Below, piece after piece: positions 28,466 to 39,032 of a DNA stretch of 64,000 nt. The position numbers were made by a program, and so were the translations under genes. The notes beneath the pieces are model-generated. The model ran no database searches, had not been told where the DNA came from, and was given only the letters and a program-made list of their open reading frames with translations. The stretch spans positions 207,911 through 271,910 of the forward strand of contig NZ_KZ845663.1 of assembly GCF_003313465.1 (NCBI RefSeq), read 5' to 3'. Source of the DNA: Thermoflavimicrobium daqui (GTDB lineage: Bacteria; Bacillota; Bacilli; Thermoactinomycetales; Thermoactinomycetaceae). Each line of letters opens with the position of its first letter. Position 1 is the first letter of the stretch.

Positions 28466-29065
28466 TTACTGGGGCGATTTGAGTTCCAGCTTTTCTTCAA
28501 TAAGATGCCACAATTCTTCTTTTCCCTGCCTTGTTTGCGCTGAAAACAATATAAGATGATCTTTTGGTTGAATTTGTAATGTTTCTTTTGTTACTTTTAA
28601 ATACTTTTGCCATTTACCTTTAGGAATCTTATCAGCTTTCGTAGCAACAACCACGACAGGAAGTTGGTGATATTTCAAAAACTGGTACATCGATTGATCA
28701 TCCGCAGTGGGAGGATGACGTAAATCTACTACTTGAATAACTGCTTTTAATGATTTCCGCTCGGTAAAATACGCTTCCATCATTTTTCCCCATGCTGCTC
28801 GGATACTTTTTGATACTCGTGCAAAACCATATCCTGGAACATCTGCAAAAAACATCTGATTATTAATTCGGTAAAAGTTAATGGTTTGGGTCTTTCCTGG
28901 TTTGGAGCTGGTACGTGCTAGGTTTTTCCGTTCAATCAAACAATTGATCAAAGAAGATTTACCCACATTAGAGCGTCCAGCCAGAGCGATCTCTGGCAGG
29001 ACCTCGTCTGGGTATTGAGCCGGTTTTACCGCACTAACCTCAAACTCGACTTGTGTTACTTTCAT
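28466..29065 (-). CDS. engB: Ribosome-biogenesis GTPase EngB/YsxC
   Basis: This 199-residue GTPase helps assemble the 50S subunit. G1 is [15 protein letters not shown]3 is [10 protein letters not shown]4 is ATKADK, and [13 protein letters not shown] is the EngB switch region. The start overlaps the lon 3' end by 26 bp, the lon-ysxC order of Bacillus. Confidence 0.96.
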   Translation of the reverse strand: MKVTQVEFEVSAVKPAQYPDEVLPEIALAGRSNVGKSSLINCLIERKNLARTSSKPGKTQTINFYRINNQMFFADVPGYGFARVSKSIRAAWGKMMEAYFTERKSLKAVIQVVDLRHPPTADDQSMYQFLKYHQLPVVVVATKADKIPKGKWQKYLKVTKETLQIQPKDHLILFSAQTRQGKEELWHLIEEKLELKSPQ

Positions 29066-31388
29066 ATGGATTCCTCACTAAAGCTAGTTGTAATACATCA
29101 TCTAAATGGCTAACAGCCGTAAAAGTTAAGTCTTTGCGAACGCTTTTAGGGATCTCCTCTAAGTCTTTTTCATTATCTTTCGGGAATAAAACATGTGTAA
29201 TCCCCGCTCGATGTGCACTTAGCGATTTTTCTTTAAGACCACCAATCGCAAGAACTCGACCCCGAAGAGTAATCTCTCCAGTCATCGCTACCTTATGAGA
29301 GACAGGAATCCCTGTTAAAGCGGAAACAAGGGCTGTAGCCATAGTGATTCCCGCAGATGGGCCATCCTTTGGAATAGCTCCTTCTGGCACATGAATATGA
29401 ATATCATTCTTCTCATAAAAATCAGGATCAATATGAAGCTCCTTGGCTCGTGAGCGAATATAACTAAAAGCCGCTTGAGCTGATTCTTTCATCACATCGC
29501 CCAATTTACCGGTTAAAGTGAGTTTTCCTTTTCCTGGTAAAATAGCAATCTCGATAGAAAGCGTATCTCCACCAGCTTCTGTCCACGCTAATCCTGTAGC
29601 TACACCTACTTGATCCGTCTTTTCAGCCCGTCCATAGTGGAACTTCTCTGCCCCTAAATACTTAGGCAAATTTCGAGTAGTAATAACTACACGTTTTTTC
29701 TTTCCTGATACGATTTGTTTCGCTGCTTTGCGACACAGTGATCCAATTGTTCGCTCTAAGTTTCTTACTCCTGCTTCTCTCGTATAATTTCGAATCAATT
29801 TAAGCACGGTTTCCGAATGAACTTGCATATTATTGGTAGTTAATCCATGCTCTTTAAGCTGTTTTGGTAATAAAAAGTCCTTGGCAATACGTTCCTTTTC
29901 TAACTCTGTATATCCAGAGATATATAATACTTCCATCCGATCTAAGAGTGGCCTTGGAATATTATGAATCGCATTAGCTGTTGTAATAAACATCACTTTA
30001 GAAAGATCAAAAGGGATTTCAATATAGTGGTCACTAAAGGTTGAATTTTGATTTGGATCCAATACTTCAAGTAATGCAGAAGCAGGATCACCACGGAAAT
30101 CCATCGACATTTTATCAATTTCATCTAATAGAAAAACAGGATTGGATGTGCCCGCATTTTTCATTCCTTGAATAATACGTCCTGGCATCGCACCAACGTA
30201 GGTTCGACGGTGACCACGAATTTCTGCCTCATCGCGAACTCCACCTAAAGAAATACGAACAAATTCTCGATTTAAAGCGCGAGCAACGGAGCGAGCCAGT
30301 GAGGTTTTTCCTACACCGGGAGGACCAACTAAACATAAAATAGGTCCTTTTAATTTTTGTACCATCTTTTGAACAGCTAAGTATTCAAGGATTCGCTCTT
30401 TGGCTTTTTCCATTCCAAAGTGATCTTCGTTTAATACTTTCTCAGCTTTTTCTATACTTAGATCATCCTCGGTTTCTTTCTGCCATGGTAAATCTAAAAG
30501 CCATTCAATATAAGTACGAATAACTCCACCTTCTGCAGAAGTAGTAGGAATTTTCTCTAATCGATCAATCTCTTTTTCAACTTTTTCTTTTACTTCGGAT
30601 GGAGCTTGTAGTTTTTCTAATTGACCACGAAGCTCTTCGACTTCTCCTTGCCTACCTTCTTTTTCGCCCAATTCACGTTGAATAGCTTTCATTTGTTCAC
30701 GCAAATAGTATTCTTTCTGCGTTTTTTCCATTTGCTTTTTCACACGTGAAGTAATTTTTCTTTCTAATTCTAAAACTTCTTTTTCATTATTGATAATGCC
30801 TAATAATTTTTCTAAACGCAGTTGAATATCTGCTATTTCTAGAATACTTTGCTTTTCAACAACTTTTAATGGGAGATGTGAAGTAATCACATCAGCCAAT
30901 CTACCTGGTTCTTCAATATCAGCTACTACAGAATAAGTTTCTGCTGATATTTTTTTAGACAAACGCAAATATTGTTCAAAATGGTCAAGTACAGAGCGTA
31001 CTAAAGCTTCTGTATCTAAATTTTTATGTTCTACATCCGGTAATTCACTTACATGAACTTGATAATATTCTTCCGCATCTATAAATGAGAGGATTCGCGC
31101 CCTCTTTAGTCCTTCAACTAGAACACGAATCGTTCCGTTTGGAAGTTTAAGCATTTGCCGTACTTTGGCAATGGTTCCTACTAAGTAAATATCTTCACTT
31201 GTTGGTTCTTCAATTTGTGCATCTTTTTGCGAAGCAAGAAAAATTTTGTGATCATCTACCATTGAATTTTCTAAAGCTTGGATCGACTTATCACGACCCA
31301 CATCTAAATGAAGTACCATACTTGGGAACACAATTTCACCACGTAATGGTAACAAAGGAAGTGTATGTTCCTCTTCTTTTACAGCCAT
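29040..31388 (-). CDS. lon: ATP-dependent protease Lon
   Basis: A 782-residue soluble AAA+ protease. The N-terminal LON domain begins [16 protein letters not shown] coiled-coil region (about 190-300) follows. The AAA+ module has Walker [19 protein letters not shown] and Walker [11 protein letters not shown]. The protease domain has Ser in [19 protein letters not shown] and Lys in [16 protein letters not shown] sigma-A-type promoter lies at 31441-31469 and GGAGGTG precedes the ATG. No CIRCE or clear CtsR box was seen. Confidence 0.98.
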   Translation of the reverse strand: MAVKEEEHTLPLLPLRGEIVFPSMVLHLDVGRDKSIQALENSMVDDHKIFLASQKDAQIEEPTSEDIYLVGTIAKVRQMLKLPNGTIRVLVEGLKRARILSFIDAEEYYQVHVSELPDVEHKNLDTEALVRSVLDHFEQYLRLSKKISAETYSVVADIEEPGRLADVITSHLPLKVVEKQSILEIADIQLRLEKLLGIINNEKEVLELERKITSRVKKQMEKTQKEYYLREQMKAIQRELGEKEGRQGEVEELRGQLEKLQAPSEVKEKVEKEIDRLEKIPTTSAEGGVIRTYIEWLLDLPWQKETEDDLSIEKAEKVLNEDHFGMEKAKERILEYLAVQKMVQKLKGPILCLVGPPGVGKTSLARSVARALNREFVRISLGGVRDEAEIRGHRRTYVGAMPGRIIQGMKNAGTSNPVFLLDEIDKMSMDFRGDPASALLEVLDPNQNSTFSDHYIEIPFDLSKVMFITTANAIHNIPRPLLDRMEVLYISGYTELEKERIAKDFLLPKQLKEHGLTTNNMQVHSETVLKLIRNYTREAGVRNLERTIGSLCRKAAKQIVSGKKKRVVITTRNLPKYLGAEKFHYGRAEKTDQVGVATGLAWTEAGGDTLSIEIAILPGKGKLTLTGKLGDVMKESAQAAFSYIRSRAKELHIDPDFYEKNDIHIHVPEGAIPKDGPSAGITMATALVSALTGIPVSHKVAMTGEITLRGRVLAIGGLKEKSLSAHRAGITHVLFPKDNEKDLEEIPKSVRKDLTFTAVSHLDDVLQLALVRNPYESNTSRV

Positions 31389-31440
31389 ACCTGCACCTCC
31401 AATGCTGTTGTTTCGAAGGAACCTGTACCAACTTTGTACG

Positions 31441-31469
31441 ATTTTATCCTATTCGTTTTCTTTTGTCTA
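31441..31469 (-). promoter_or_regulatory. Sigma-A-type promoter of lon-engB
   Basis: On the minus strand TAGACA (31464-31469) and TAAAAT (31441-31446) are 17 bp apart, about 55 bp before the lon start. Confidence 0.6.
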
Positions 31470-31609
31470 TGACAGAACAAAAGCCGGGCACCCTTTAAGT
31501 TTTAATAAGGGTACCGACTATTTAACAACTTTGGCCACCCCACCTTTTATTACTCTATTCTCATGAGATAAAGCAGTATACAATCATATACCTGCCGGCA
31601 CTCTTTAAA

Positions 31610-31700
31610 TCAGTCGCTTATCGACTTTGAGTTAGTGATCTATCCAAATGCGATTTGCTCAAAATCTATCCATGATCCTGATTTTTCATCGATCATATAA
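31610..31700. repeat. Degenerate copy (E) of the 180-bp inverted-repeat element
   Basis: GCGATTTGC, then TCTATCCATGATCCTGATTTT, lines up with GCGATTCGC then TCTAGGAATGATCTGGGTTTT of copy A read in reverse. Only the right third is recognisable. The rest of the lonB-lon gap (31470-31777) shows only an imperfect GGCACCCTT/AAGGGTACC hairpin near 31487-31513. Confidence 0.4.
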
Positions 31701-31777
31701 CATACTCGCACAAGTATAAAACTGCAAAATCTTACTGAATACTATAGCACAAAATCGTTTGCTCTTTCATCTACCTT

Positions 31778-33439
31778 TTAGGTTAATACAGGAGTGATGG
31801 GTAATATCATTTCTTCTTGTGGTTGTGGCTTAAGTATTGCTTGTTCTAATACTTCATCCATACTCGTCACTGGAATCACTTCAATATCTTTCATCTGTTT
31901 AAACAAGGCTTGCATATTATCTTTTGGAATCATGACACGGGTTGCCCCAGCCTGTCTAGCAGCTTCAACTTTAGATACAATTCCACCCACTGGTTTAACA
32001 TGACCATGAATACTTAACTCACCCGTCATGGCTAACTGATGATCTACTGGAACGCCACGAATCGCTGAATATATAGCCGTTGCAATGGTAATCCCTGCAG
32101 ATGGCCCATCGATAGGGATTCCTCCAGGAAAGTTAATATGCAAATGATAATCATCAGGTCGGATATCCGTTTTACGCAAATAGGTAATGACATTTTCTAC
32201 TGAACTATATGCCATACTTTTTCGTCGCAGAGTGCGGGAATGCCCTCCCATTTCTTCTTGTTCAACCACTCCTGTAATTTGAACCGAACCAGTACCATCT
32301 CTAACTTTGGTGGCGGTTACTTCAACTTCAAGAACCATACCTAAGTTCGGACCAAAAACAGCGAGTCCTGATGCCAAACCTACCTGAGCAGAAATAGGCA
32401 TCTTCAGATCTATGCGCGGAGAAAGTTGGCTACTATGCACAACCCATTCGACATCTGCTCGTTCAATTTCTTGACGTCCTTCTGTCATAGCCAAACTGAT
32501 CGCTGTTTGTACTAAATTGACTGCATCCCGTCCATTGTTTGCATAACGTTTGACAACCGATATGGCTTCTTTATCATACCCAAAATTGGCGCGCTCGCAA
32601 GCTTGAATCGCGATTTTTTCTATTTCATGAGGAAACAATGGGCGAAAAAAAATCTCCATACAACGTGAACGAATCGCTGGTGGAATCTCTTCTGGAGTAC
32701 GTGTTGTTGCTCCAATTAATCGAAAATCAGCAGGGAGTCCATTTTGGAAAATATCATGAATATGGGTGGGAATGTTTCGATCTTCTGAACTATAATAAGC
32801 ACTTTCTAAAAAAACTTTTCGATCTTCCAGCACCTTTAATAGTTTATTCATTTGAATGGAATGCAACTCCCCAATTTCGTCAATAAACAAAATTCCTCCA
32901 TGAGCCTTTGTAACTGCACCTGGTTTAGGCTGTGGAACACCAGATGCCCCAAGTGCACCCGCTCCTTGATAAATTGGATCATGGACAGATCCAATTAGTG
33001 GATCGGCAATTCCTCTTTCATCAAAGCGTGCTGTTGTAGCGTCCACTTCAATAAACTTAGCTCTTTCATGAAAAGGGGAGCATTTACTTTTTTTAGCTTC
33101 TTCTAAGATCACTCTCGCTGCTGCCGTTTTTCCTACCCCAGGTGGACCATAAATAATCACATGCTGGGGATTCGGTCCACACAATGCTGCACGTAATGCA
33201 CGAATCCCTTCCTGCTGACCGATAATCTCTTGAAGCTTCGTAGGTCTAGTCTTTTCAGATAATGGTTCAGTCAGGGAAATCTGCCGCATATCCTTAAGTT
33301 TGTCCAACTCTTTCCTCGACTCTTTGTCCACTGCGATTCGGTTGCTTTGCTGATTTCTTAGCAGATTCCAGAAATAAAGACCGATAATGACACTAAAGCC
33401 GATCTGCATCAGCATAAGTACAACAGTCCAATTCAACAT
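31778..33439 (-). CDS. lonB: LonB, membrane-anchored Lon-like protease
   Basis: About 553 residues. One N-terminal TM (MLNWTVVLMLMQIGFSVIIG) anchors it. The AAA+ domain has Walker [17 protein letters not shown] and IDEIGELHSIQMNKLLKVLE. The protease dyad is Ser in [17 protein letters not shown] and Lys in GGIVSKVEAARQAGA. In Bacillus LonB acts in the forespore, usually under sigma-F. ATG 33439 has AAGGAAGGGAAG upstream; the 12-residue extension starts at a TTG and is less likely. The clpX-lonB-lon order is conserved, here with a FemX gene inserted. Confidence 0.95.
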   Translation of the reverse strand: MLNWTVVLMLMQIGFSVIIGLYFWNLLRNQQSNRIAVDKESRKELDKLKDMRQISLTEPLSEKTRPTKLQEIIGQQEGIRALRAALCGPNPQHVIIYGPPGVGKTAAARVILEEAKKSKCSPFHERAKFIEVDATTARFDERGIADPLIGSVHDPIYQGAGALGASGVPQPKPGAVTKAHGGILFIDEIGELHSIQMNKLLKVLEDRKVFLESAYYSSEDRNIPTHIHDIFQNGLPADFRLIGATTRTPEEIPPAIRSRCMEIFFRPLFPHEIEKIAIQACERANFGYDKEAISVVKRYANNGRDAVNLVQTAISLAMTEGRQEIERADVEWVVHSSQLSPRIDLKMPISAQVGLASGLAVFGPNLGMVLEVEVTATKVRDGTGSVQITGVVEQEEMGGHSRTLRRKSMAYSSVENVITYLRKTDIRPDDYHLHINFPGGIPIDGPSAGITIATAIYSAIRGVPVDHQLAMTGELSIHGHVKPVGGIVSKVEAARQAGATRVMIPKDNMQALFKQMKDIEVIPVTSMDEVLEQAILKPQPQEEMILPITPVLT

Positions 33440-33545
33440 GATGACTTCCCTTCCTTGTCTCACAATCAATTCCAAAGGCTTGCTTTACCTGTAGTATGAC
33501 CGCATCAAGAAAGGGATACTCATCCGATAAGATCTTTACCAAGAC

Positions 33546-34703
33546 TTACCCTCTGCGAGTCGATGCTATTTTTCGCTTCATGTACATATCAAAAGCCCAA
33601 TGAAGCATAGGTACTAATGGATAATCCCATTCCCCCATCAGTTCACAAGCTTCCCCATTAAATCCTACCTTAAATCTTAACAAGTCATAAAGTGGATCTT
33701 TTTCATCAAGGCTTGTACTAATCCCGCGAAAGTCAAAAGTATGTGCACCTAATACGTAAGCGTCTTGAATCATTTTCCATCGTAACAAATAGCTAGCTGC
33801 TGGATCTGACTTTGTATATTTTGCACCATATAAATCCCAAGTTTGGCCTTTAACATGAATAGCAAGTGCTGCACTCAGAAGTTTTTCACCCTGTTTAGCT
33901 AAGTATAACCGAATACGGTTAGGGTCTTCAGCGCTTAAATTATAGTGCATTGCATTAAAATAAGATATATCTCGAGTAAGGCTCCCCTCTTGTTTAGCTG
34001 TTTCTGCTAACAATTGATAAAACTCTGGAATATCTTTCTCCGTCCCGAGTGTTACCTCGACACCTTCCCACTCTGCTTGATTAATTTTTTTCTGCCAGTG
34101 TGGATGAAATTCAGCAAAGATATGATCTAGTGTTTTCTGCGCTAAGTTTAAACGATAAACAAACTGAGGTTGAACAGTTATATCAAAGCTATCTTGTCCT
34201 ATATTCTGTTTCCAACCTAACTTCTCTAATTTTTGTTGAATGATTTCAACATCATTATTAATTTGGTTTGGTCGAATATCTGTCAGTTTTTTATCTTTAA
34301 GTCCATGAGATTGGAAATCTTTCACACTTTCCATAATGGTTTCGGAATTCCACTTTCGTTTTACTAAAGGTGGATCCATTTTAACAGTGAATACATTCCA
34401 CTGTTTAAAGTGTTCAAATAAAGGAGCAAACCATTGTTCTAAAGGAATTTCTGAAAACCAATTAATCATGGGACCACGTGGTATGTATGCAAGAAACTTA
34501 TTCAGACTTGGAACTTTTTTATATAAAACGAGTGCACAGCCTACCATTTCATTCTCTGTTGTAAACCAGCCTAAGAGCTCGCTAGACCATTGCCATTCGG
34601 TTTTTAAATCAGCCCAAGAAGGATATTGTAAAAAATTCCTATGCGGTTGGTCCTCAATAAAGTTAAGATAACGTTTCCTGTTTACCAACGCTACCTTTAA
34701 CAC
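33546..34703 (-). CDS. FemX/FemAB-family peptidoglycan bridge aminoacyltransferase
   Basis: A 385-residue protein with the two GNAT-like halves of FemABX. Marker sequences are FLQYPSWADLKTEWQW, RGPMINW and, near the C-terminus, WDLYGAKYTKSDPAASYLLRW and DFRGISTSLDEKDPLYDLLRFK. Such enzymes add amino acids from tRNA to the lipid II peptide. The species' cross-bridge is unknown, so the amino acid cannot be named. It lies between clpX and lonB, which is not the Bacillus arrangement, so it is probably an insertion. Confidence 0.88.
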   Translation of the reverse strand: MLKVALVNRKRYLNFIEDQPHRNFLQYPSWADLKTEWQWSSELLGWFTTENEMVGCALVLYKKVPSLNKFLAYIPRGPMINWFSEIPLEQWFAPLFEHFKQWNVFTVKMDPPLVKRKWNSETIMESVKDFQSHGLKDKKLTDIRPNQINNDVEIIQQKLEKLGWKQNIGQDSFDITVQPQFVYRLNLAQKTLDHIFAEFHPHWQKKINQAEWEGVEVTLGTEKDIPEFYQLLAETAKQEGSLTRDISYFNAMHYNLSAEDPNRIRLYLAKQGEKLLSAALAIHVKGQTWDLYGAKYTKSDPAASYLLRWKMIQDAYVLGAHTFDFRGISTSLDEKDPLYDLLRFKVGFNGEACELMGEWDYPLVPMLHWAFDMYMKRKIASTRRG

Positions 34704-34883
34704 CTACGCCACCCACTTTCTACATTCATCTCAAACCCTCATGTATTATGTAAGTTATCCTGATCAACCCCGTCGGCTGCTCCTCCTTGTATTGATGGAT
34801 TTGCTTATTCGATGGATCCAACCGAACTCTTACTAAACTATTTTATTTTAACATAAATTAGACAAAGATATGAGCATAAAAAA

Positions 34884-34908
34884 GCATCTACTTTCAAGAA
34901 GTAGATGC
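34884..34908 (-). terminator. Terminator of clpX
   Basis: Perfect 10-bp stem GCATCTACTT/AAGTAGATGC with a run of six T on the minus strand. Confidence 0.85.
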
Positions 34909-34947
34909 GTCTAAAATGGAACAATTTATCGTACAAAATTTTAAAAC

Positions 34948-36210
34948 TTATGCACTCTCTTCTTTTAAATTAATCACGCGACCTTCACGAGTGGTTAACT
35001 TGGGAGCCATCTTATCCATTACCGTCTCTTTGGTTACCGTACACTTAATGACATCATCACGTGACGGCAACTCAAACATAACATCAAGCATAATGGATTC
35101 AATAATCGCTCTAAGACCACGCGCCCCTGTTTTCCGTTTAATCGCTTCTCGAGCGATCTCTTCAAGGGCTTCTTTCTCAAATGTCAGCTCAACATTATCC
35201 ATCTCGAGTAACTTACTATATTGCTTAACAAGAGCATTTTTAGGCTCAGTTAGAATTTGAACAAGTGCTCCTTCATCTAATGGTTCAAGTGTAGAAATGA
35301 CTGGTAGACGTCCAACAAACTCAGGAATCAGACCAAATTTCAATAAATCTTCCGGCATTACAAACTTTAAATATTCTCCTGGCTTCAAATCAACTTTTTG
35401 ATTTTCAGCTCCAAAACCGATTATTTTTTTACCTTGGCGACGCTTAATGATTTGCTCTAAACCATCAAAAGCTCCCCCGCAGATAAACAGAACATTACTG
35501 GTATCAATCTGGATAAACTCTTGATGAGGATGCTTTCGTCCACCTTGAGGCGGTACGCTTGCGACAGTTCCTTCTAAAATCTTCAAAAGAGCTTGCTGAA
35601 CTCCTTCTCCAGATACATCACGTGTAATAGAAGGGTTCTCTGATTTTCGTGCCACTTTGTCAATCTCATCAATATAAATGATTCCTCGTTCTGCTTTTTC
35701 AACATCATAATCGGCAGCTTGAATCAACTTAAGGAGAATATTCTCTACATCTTCTCCCACATACCCTGCTTCCGTGAGTGACGTTGCATCAGCAATCGCA
35801 AATGGTACATTCAATATCTTTGCTAAAGTTTGTGCTAATAGGGTTTTTCCGCTTCCAGTTGGTCCAACCAATAAAATATTACTTTTGGATAACTCAACAT
35901 CATCCATTTTGGTTGAAGTATTTATTCGTTTGTAGTGATTATATACCGCCACAGACAGCGCCTTTTTGGCATGATCTTGACCGATTACATATTGATCGAG
36001 GATTGTGCAAATCTCCTGTGGTTTAGGTAGATTTTGCAAATCAATTTCCTCTTCATTTCCCAATTCTTCTTCCACAATCTCATTACATAGTTCAATGCAT
36101 TCATCACAAATATAGACACCAGGCCCAGCAACTAGCTTTCGTACCTGGTCTTGTGATTTCCCACAAAATGAACATTTCAATTGATTTTTTTCCTCATTGA
36201 ACTTAAACAT
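34948..36210 (-). CDS. clpX: ClpX, ATPase subunit of ClpXP
   Basis: A 420-residue AAA+ unfoldase. The N-terminal zinc-binding domain has CSFCGKSQ and [10 protein letters not shown]. Walker A is [18 protein letters not shown], Walker [16 protein letters not shown], and the pore and ClpP-docking region lies in [14 protein letters not shown] with IGFGAENQ nearby. The length is normal. It lies 4 bp after clpP, so the partners are made together; in B. subtilis clpX follows tig and clpP is elsewhere. Confidence 0.98.
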   Translation of the reverse strand: MFKFNEEKNQLKCSFCGKSQDQVRKLVAGPGVYICDECIELCNEIVEEELGNEEEIDLQNLPKPQEICTILDQYVIGQDHAKKALSVAVYNHYKRINTSTKMDDVELSKSNILLVGPTGSGKTLLAQTLAKILNVPFAIADATSLTEAGYVGEDVENILLKLIQAADYDVEKAERGIIYIDEIDKVARKSENPSITRDVSGEGVQQALLKILEGTVASVPPQGGRKHPHQEFIQIDTSNVLFICGGAFDGLEQIIKRRQGKKIIGFGAENQKVDLKPGEYLKFVMPEDLLKFGLIPEFVGRLPVISTLEPLDEGALVQILTEPKNALVKQYSKLLEMDNVELTFEKEALEEIAREAIKRKTGARGLRAIIESIMLDVMFELPSRDDVIKCTVTKETVMDKMAPKLTTREGRVINLKEESA

Positions 36211-36214
36211 GGAA

Positions 36215-36811
36215 TCACCCCTTTCTTTCTTTACGGGTAGTGATCACCTCGTCAATTAAGCCATACTTTTTGGCTTCTTCAGCACTCATGAAGTAATCAC
36301 GATCAGTATCGCGGGCAATCTTTTCGAGCGGCTGACCCGTACGCTCTGCTAAGATGCGATTGATCTGGTCTTTAGTACGCAAAATCCAATCTGCGTGGAT
36401 TTTAATATCAGAAGCTTGCCCTCTAGCACCACCAAGTGGCTGATGAATCATCACTTCACTATTTGGAAGTGCTTGGCGTTTGCCTTTTGTACCAGCTGCG
36501 AGTAAAAAGGCTCCCATACTTGCAGCTAAACCAACACAAATGGTTGATACATCGGGTTTAATTAATTGCATGGTATCATAAATAGCCATCCCCGAAGTTA
36601 CAGAGCCTCCTGGGGAATTTATGTACATATGTATATCCTTCTCTGGATCCTCTGCTTGCAAAAACAAAAGCTGAGCAACAACCAGATTGGCGACATGATC
36701 ATCGATCGGACTACCAATAAAGATGATCCGGTCTTTTAATAAACGAGAGTATATGTCGTAAGCGCGCTCCCCTCGGTTGGACTGTTCAACAACCATTGGG
36801 ATTAAAGGCAT
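36215..36811 (-). CDS. clpP: ClpP, proteolytic subunit of ClpXP
   Basis: A 198-residue serine peptidase. The catalytic triad is visible: Ser in [14 protein letters not shown], His in [14 protein letters not shown], Asp in [12 protein letters not shown]. The start [14 protein letters not shown] (ATG 36811) has AGAGGTG 8 nt upstream. A terminator (36888-36920) separates it from tig, so clpP-clpX has its own promoter in 36812-36887. No CtsR heptads were found there by eye. Confidence 0.97.
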   Translation of the reverse strand: MPLIPMVVEQSNRGERAYDIYSRLLKDRIIFIGSPIDDHVANLVVAQLLFLQAEDPEKDIHMYINSPGGSVTSGMAIYDTMQLIKPDVSTICVGLAASMGAFLLAAGTKGKRQALPNSEVMIHQPLGGARGQASDIKIHADWILRTKDQINRILAERTGQPLEKIARDTDRDYFMSAEEAKKYGLIDEVITTRKERKG

Positions 36812-36887
36812 AAACCACACCTCTTTCGGGGAATGTTTACAGGACTACTTGCGAAAAACAGAAGAAGCATTCAGTGAAGTGTTTTGA

Positions 36888-36920
36888 AAAACAAGGCACG
36901 TATGATACGTGCCTTGTTTT
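36888..36920. terminator. Terminator between tig and clpP
   Basis: 12-bp stem ACAAGGCACGTA/TACGTGCCTTGT (36891-36902 with 36906-36917), flanked by A and T runs on both sides. Confidence 0.85.
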
Positions 36921-36939
36921 TTCTCTCTATATATCCATT

Positions 36940-36990
36940 ATGCCGTATTTTCACTGCTCAATACAAGTAGTCGAAGGTTTTCTTAGACTA
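36940..36990 (-). repeat. Degenerate duplicate of the tig 3' end
   Basis: The plus-strand sequence from ATTATGCCGTATTTTCACTG onward matches ATTATGCTGCATTTTTGCTG at the tig end (37013 onward), followed by GGATACAAG-like and ATCGA/GTCGA-like blocks in the same order. It looks like an old tandem copy of about 50 bp of the tig tail. Confidence 0.5.
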
Positions 36991-37015
36991 AGTACATAGG
37001 CATTATCTATTTATA

Positions 37016-38311
37016 TTATGCTGCATTTTTGCTGTTGGATACAAGAAAATCGATTGTTTTTTTGGTAAGGAGTTGATCTTTAATACGCTCTACGCCACCT
37101 TCTCCGAGAAGACGACGAATTTCTTCAAGATCCCGTTCCATTTGTTCAGCTAACTGATTTACTTCTTTTTCAATATCTTCATCAGTTACTTCAATGTTCT
37201 CAACCTTAGAAATTGCTTCTAATACGAGGTCAGCACGAACTTTTTTCTCAGCATCTGCTTTAAACTGTTCGCGAATAGCCTCTTCTTCTTGCCCTGTAAA
37301 TTGCAGATACATTTTAAGGTCGAGACCTTGATATTTCAACTGTTGCTCAAACTGTTGGAGCATATGATTAATTTCATGATTGATCATCGCTTCTGGAATC
37401 TCGATTTCGGCATTCTCTGCTGCTTTTTCTACCAACTGATTACGGATAAAGTTTTCTTTCTCATTAACAGCACGATCTTTCAGCTTTTTCTCCGTATCCG
37501 CTTTGAGCTCTTCTAAAGTATCAAATTCACTCACATCTTGCGCAAATTCATCATCTAGCTCTGGTAAATTGAGACGTTTAATCTCATGTAACTTCACTTT
37601 AAATATAGCAGGTTTCCCAGCTAGGTTTTCTACATGATATTCTTCTGGGAAGGTAACTTGAACCTCTTTTTCATCCCCATTTTTCATCCCGATCAACTGA
37701 TCTTCGAAGCCAGGGATAAAGGTACCTGAACCTACTTCGAGGGTATACTTTTCAGCTGTACCCCCTTCAAATGTTTCTCCATCCATAAAGCCTTCAAAGT
37801 CAATGATCACACGGTCACCTGATTCAACAACTCCATCTTCAACCACTTCAAGCTGACCTTGTTGCTTTTGCATTTTGGAAAGTTCTTCGTTAACATTCTC
37901 TTCAGTTACTTGATAGTTTTCTTCAGGAACTTCTACTTCTAATCCTTTATACTCCCCTAATTTCACTTCTGGTTTCACAGTAACTTTTGCTTTAAAAATC
38001 AGACTTTTACCTTTTTCTAATTGCTCGATATCGATCTCAGGTTGATCTACTGGTTCAATTCCTGTTTCCTTGATAGCTGCTTCATAAGCTTCTGGCAATA
38101 AAATATCTAAAGCATCTTGATATAAAGCTTCTACACCGAAGCGTTGTTCAAAAACAAAGCGTGGAACCTTTCCTTTACGGAATCCAGGTACACTTACTTT
38201 TTTAACTACTTTCTTAAAAGCTTGATCTAAAGCTTTTTTTACTGTTTCTACATCTGTTTCTACAGTAAGAACCCCAAGATTTTTTTCTGTTTTTTCCCAA
38301 CTTGCTTTCAT
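37016..38311 (-). CDS. tig: Trigger factor, ribosome-associated chaperone
   Basis: A 431-residue protein with the three trigger factor parts. The ribosome-binding signature VPGFRKGKVPRFVFEQRFG is at residues 40-60. A FKBP-type PPIase domain (about 150-245, GDRVIIDFEGFMDGETFEGG and FIPGFEDQLIGM) follows, then the helical C-terminal arms. It heads the tig-clpP-clpX stretch. The gene is of normal length. Its last 50 bp appear duplicated downstream. Confidence 0.97.
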   Translation of the reverse strand: MKASWEKTEKNLGVLTVETDVETVKKALDQAFKKVVKKVSVPGFRKGKVPRFVFEQRFGVEALYQDALDILLPEAYEAAIKETGIEPVDQPEIDIEQLEKGKSLIFKAKVTVKPEVKLGEYKGLEVEVPEENYQVTEENVNEELSKMQKQQGQLEVVEDGVVESGDRVIIDFEGFMDGETFEGGTAEKYTLEVGSGTFIPGFEDQLIGMKNGDEKEVQVTFPEEYHVENLAGKPAIFKVKLHEIKRLNLPELDDEFAQDVSEFDTLEELKADTEKKLKDRAVNEKENFIRNQLVEKAAENAEIEIPEAMINHEINHMLQQFEQQLKYQGLDLKMYLQFTGQEEEAIREQFKADAEKKVRADLVLEAISKVENIEVTDEDIEKEVNQLAEQMERDLEEIRRLLGEGGVERIKDQLLTKKTIDFLVSNSKNAA

Positions 38312-38947
38312 TGAATTGCTACCTCCTGAAAAAATCTATTTCAGATAAAATGAATACTTAGCCATAAAATACCCAATACTCACAACCATTCTATTATATC
38401 ACAGGGTTGTCCTATTGCAATAAAACAGCTGGGGTTCATGGCTTTATTCCCATTGGTAAATTCTCACTTAGGGCAAGTATACAGTTACCTAAAAAAATGA
38501 GTCCTGTTTTCATAGAATCTACCACAAAATAATATGGAAGCCCTAAATGTCAAAATCGTTATGTATATCTTTCATATATTGTTGCCTTATCTCAAAAACC
38601 ACGATCCTCTTCAGAGGTTTTGAATGGATAGGTGCAACAAACTCTCCTTTAAACTTAAATCATTGTAATATATGATAACCCTGAATGTAAAGATAAACCT
38701 CCTTCTCTCGTAGCAAAGGATATTTATATAAATATATAAAAAATCATGTTCAATTATCTTAAAAATGTTATAATAAAAATAAATTACTATACTTTTCCCT
38801 TTATTTTATTTAGTATATGACCAATTCTTGATTTTATGATTGGAGGTGACTAGATTACGGATGACTAAGATGATAGGGTAAATTCTTGTTTTATAACCTA
38901 TATTTTTCATGGATTAAAGAAAACTTATACAAGTATAACATTTAACG
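38312..38947. other. Large intergenic region upstream of tig and of the M28 peptidase
   Basis: About 640 bp without a supported gene. It should hold divergent promoters. TTGTTGCCTTATCT near 38578 and GGATAGGTGCAACAA near 38630 form inverted ends about 65 bp apart, reminiscent of the GTTGC ends of the 180-bp repeats. A six- to eleven-codon frame with GGAGGTG sits near 38840-38881; I do not regard it as a proven gene. Confidence 0.35.
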
Positions 38948-39032
38948 AAAGGAGACTCTGGCGCTAAAAACATGAAATGAATGATCTCTTTCTTTAAATT
39001 TTCCCTGTTTTTAGCCCCAGAACTATATTATG
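38948..39032 (+). promoter_or_regulatory. Remote Shine-Dalgarno joined to the start codon by a hairpin (M28 peptidase)
   Basis: AAAGGAG (38948-38954) is 75 nt before the ATG (39030), which itself has no Shine-Dalgarno. CTGGCGCTAAAAACA (38958-38972) pairs with TGTTTTTAGCCCCAG (39006-39020) at 14 of 15 positions. If the hairpin is skipped, the Shine-Dalgarno lies about 10 nt from the start, the usual distance. Confidence 0.5.

Noticed and set aside
38578..38645. Short element with GTTGC inverted ends as a sixth copy of the 180-bp repeat
   Set aside because: Only the ends are similar; none of the inner blocks are present.
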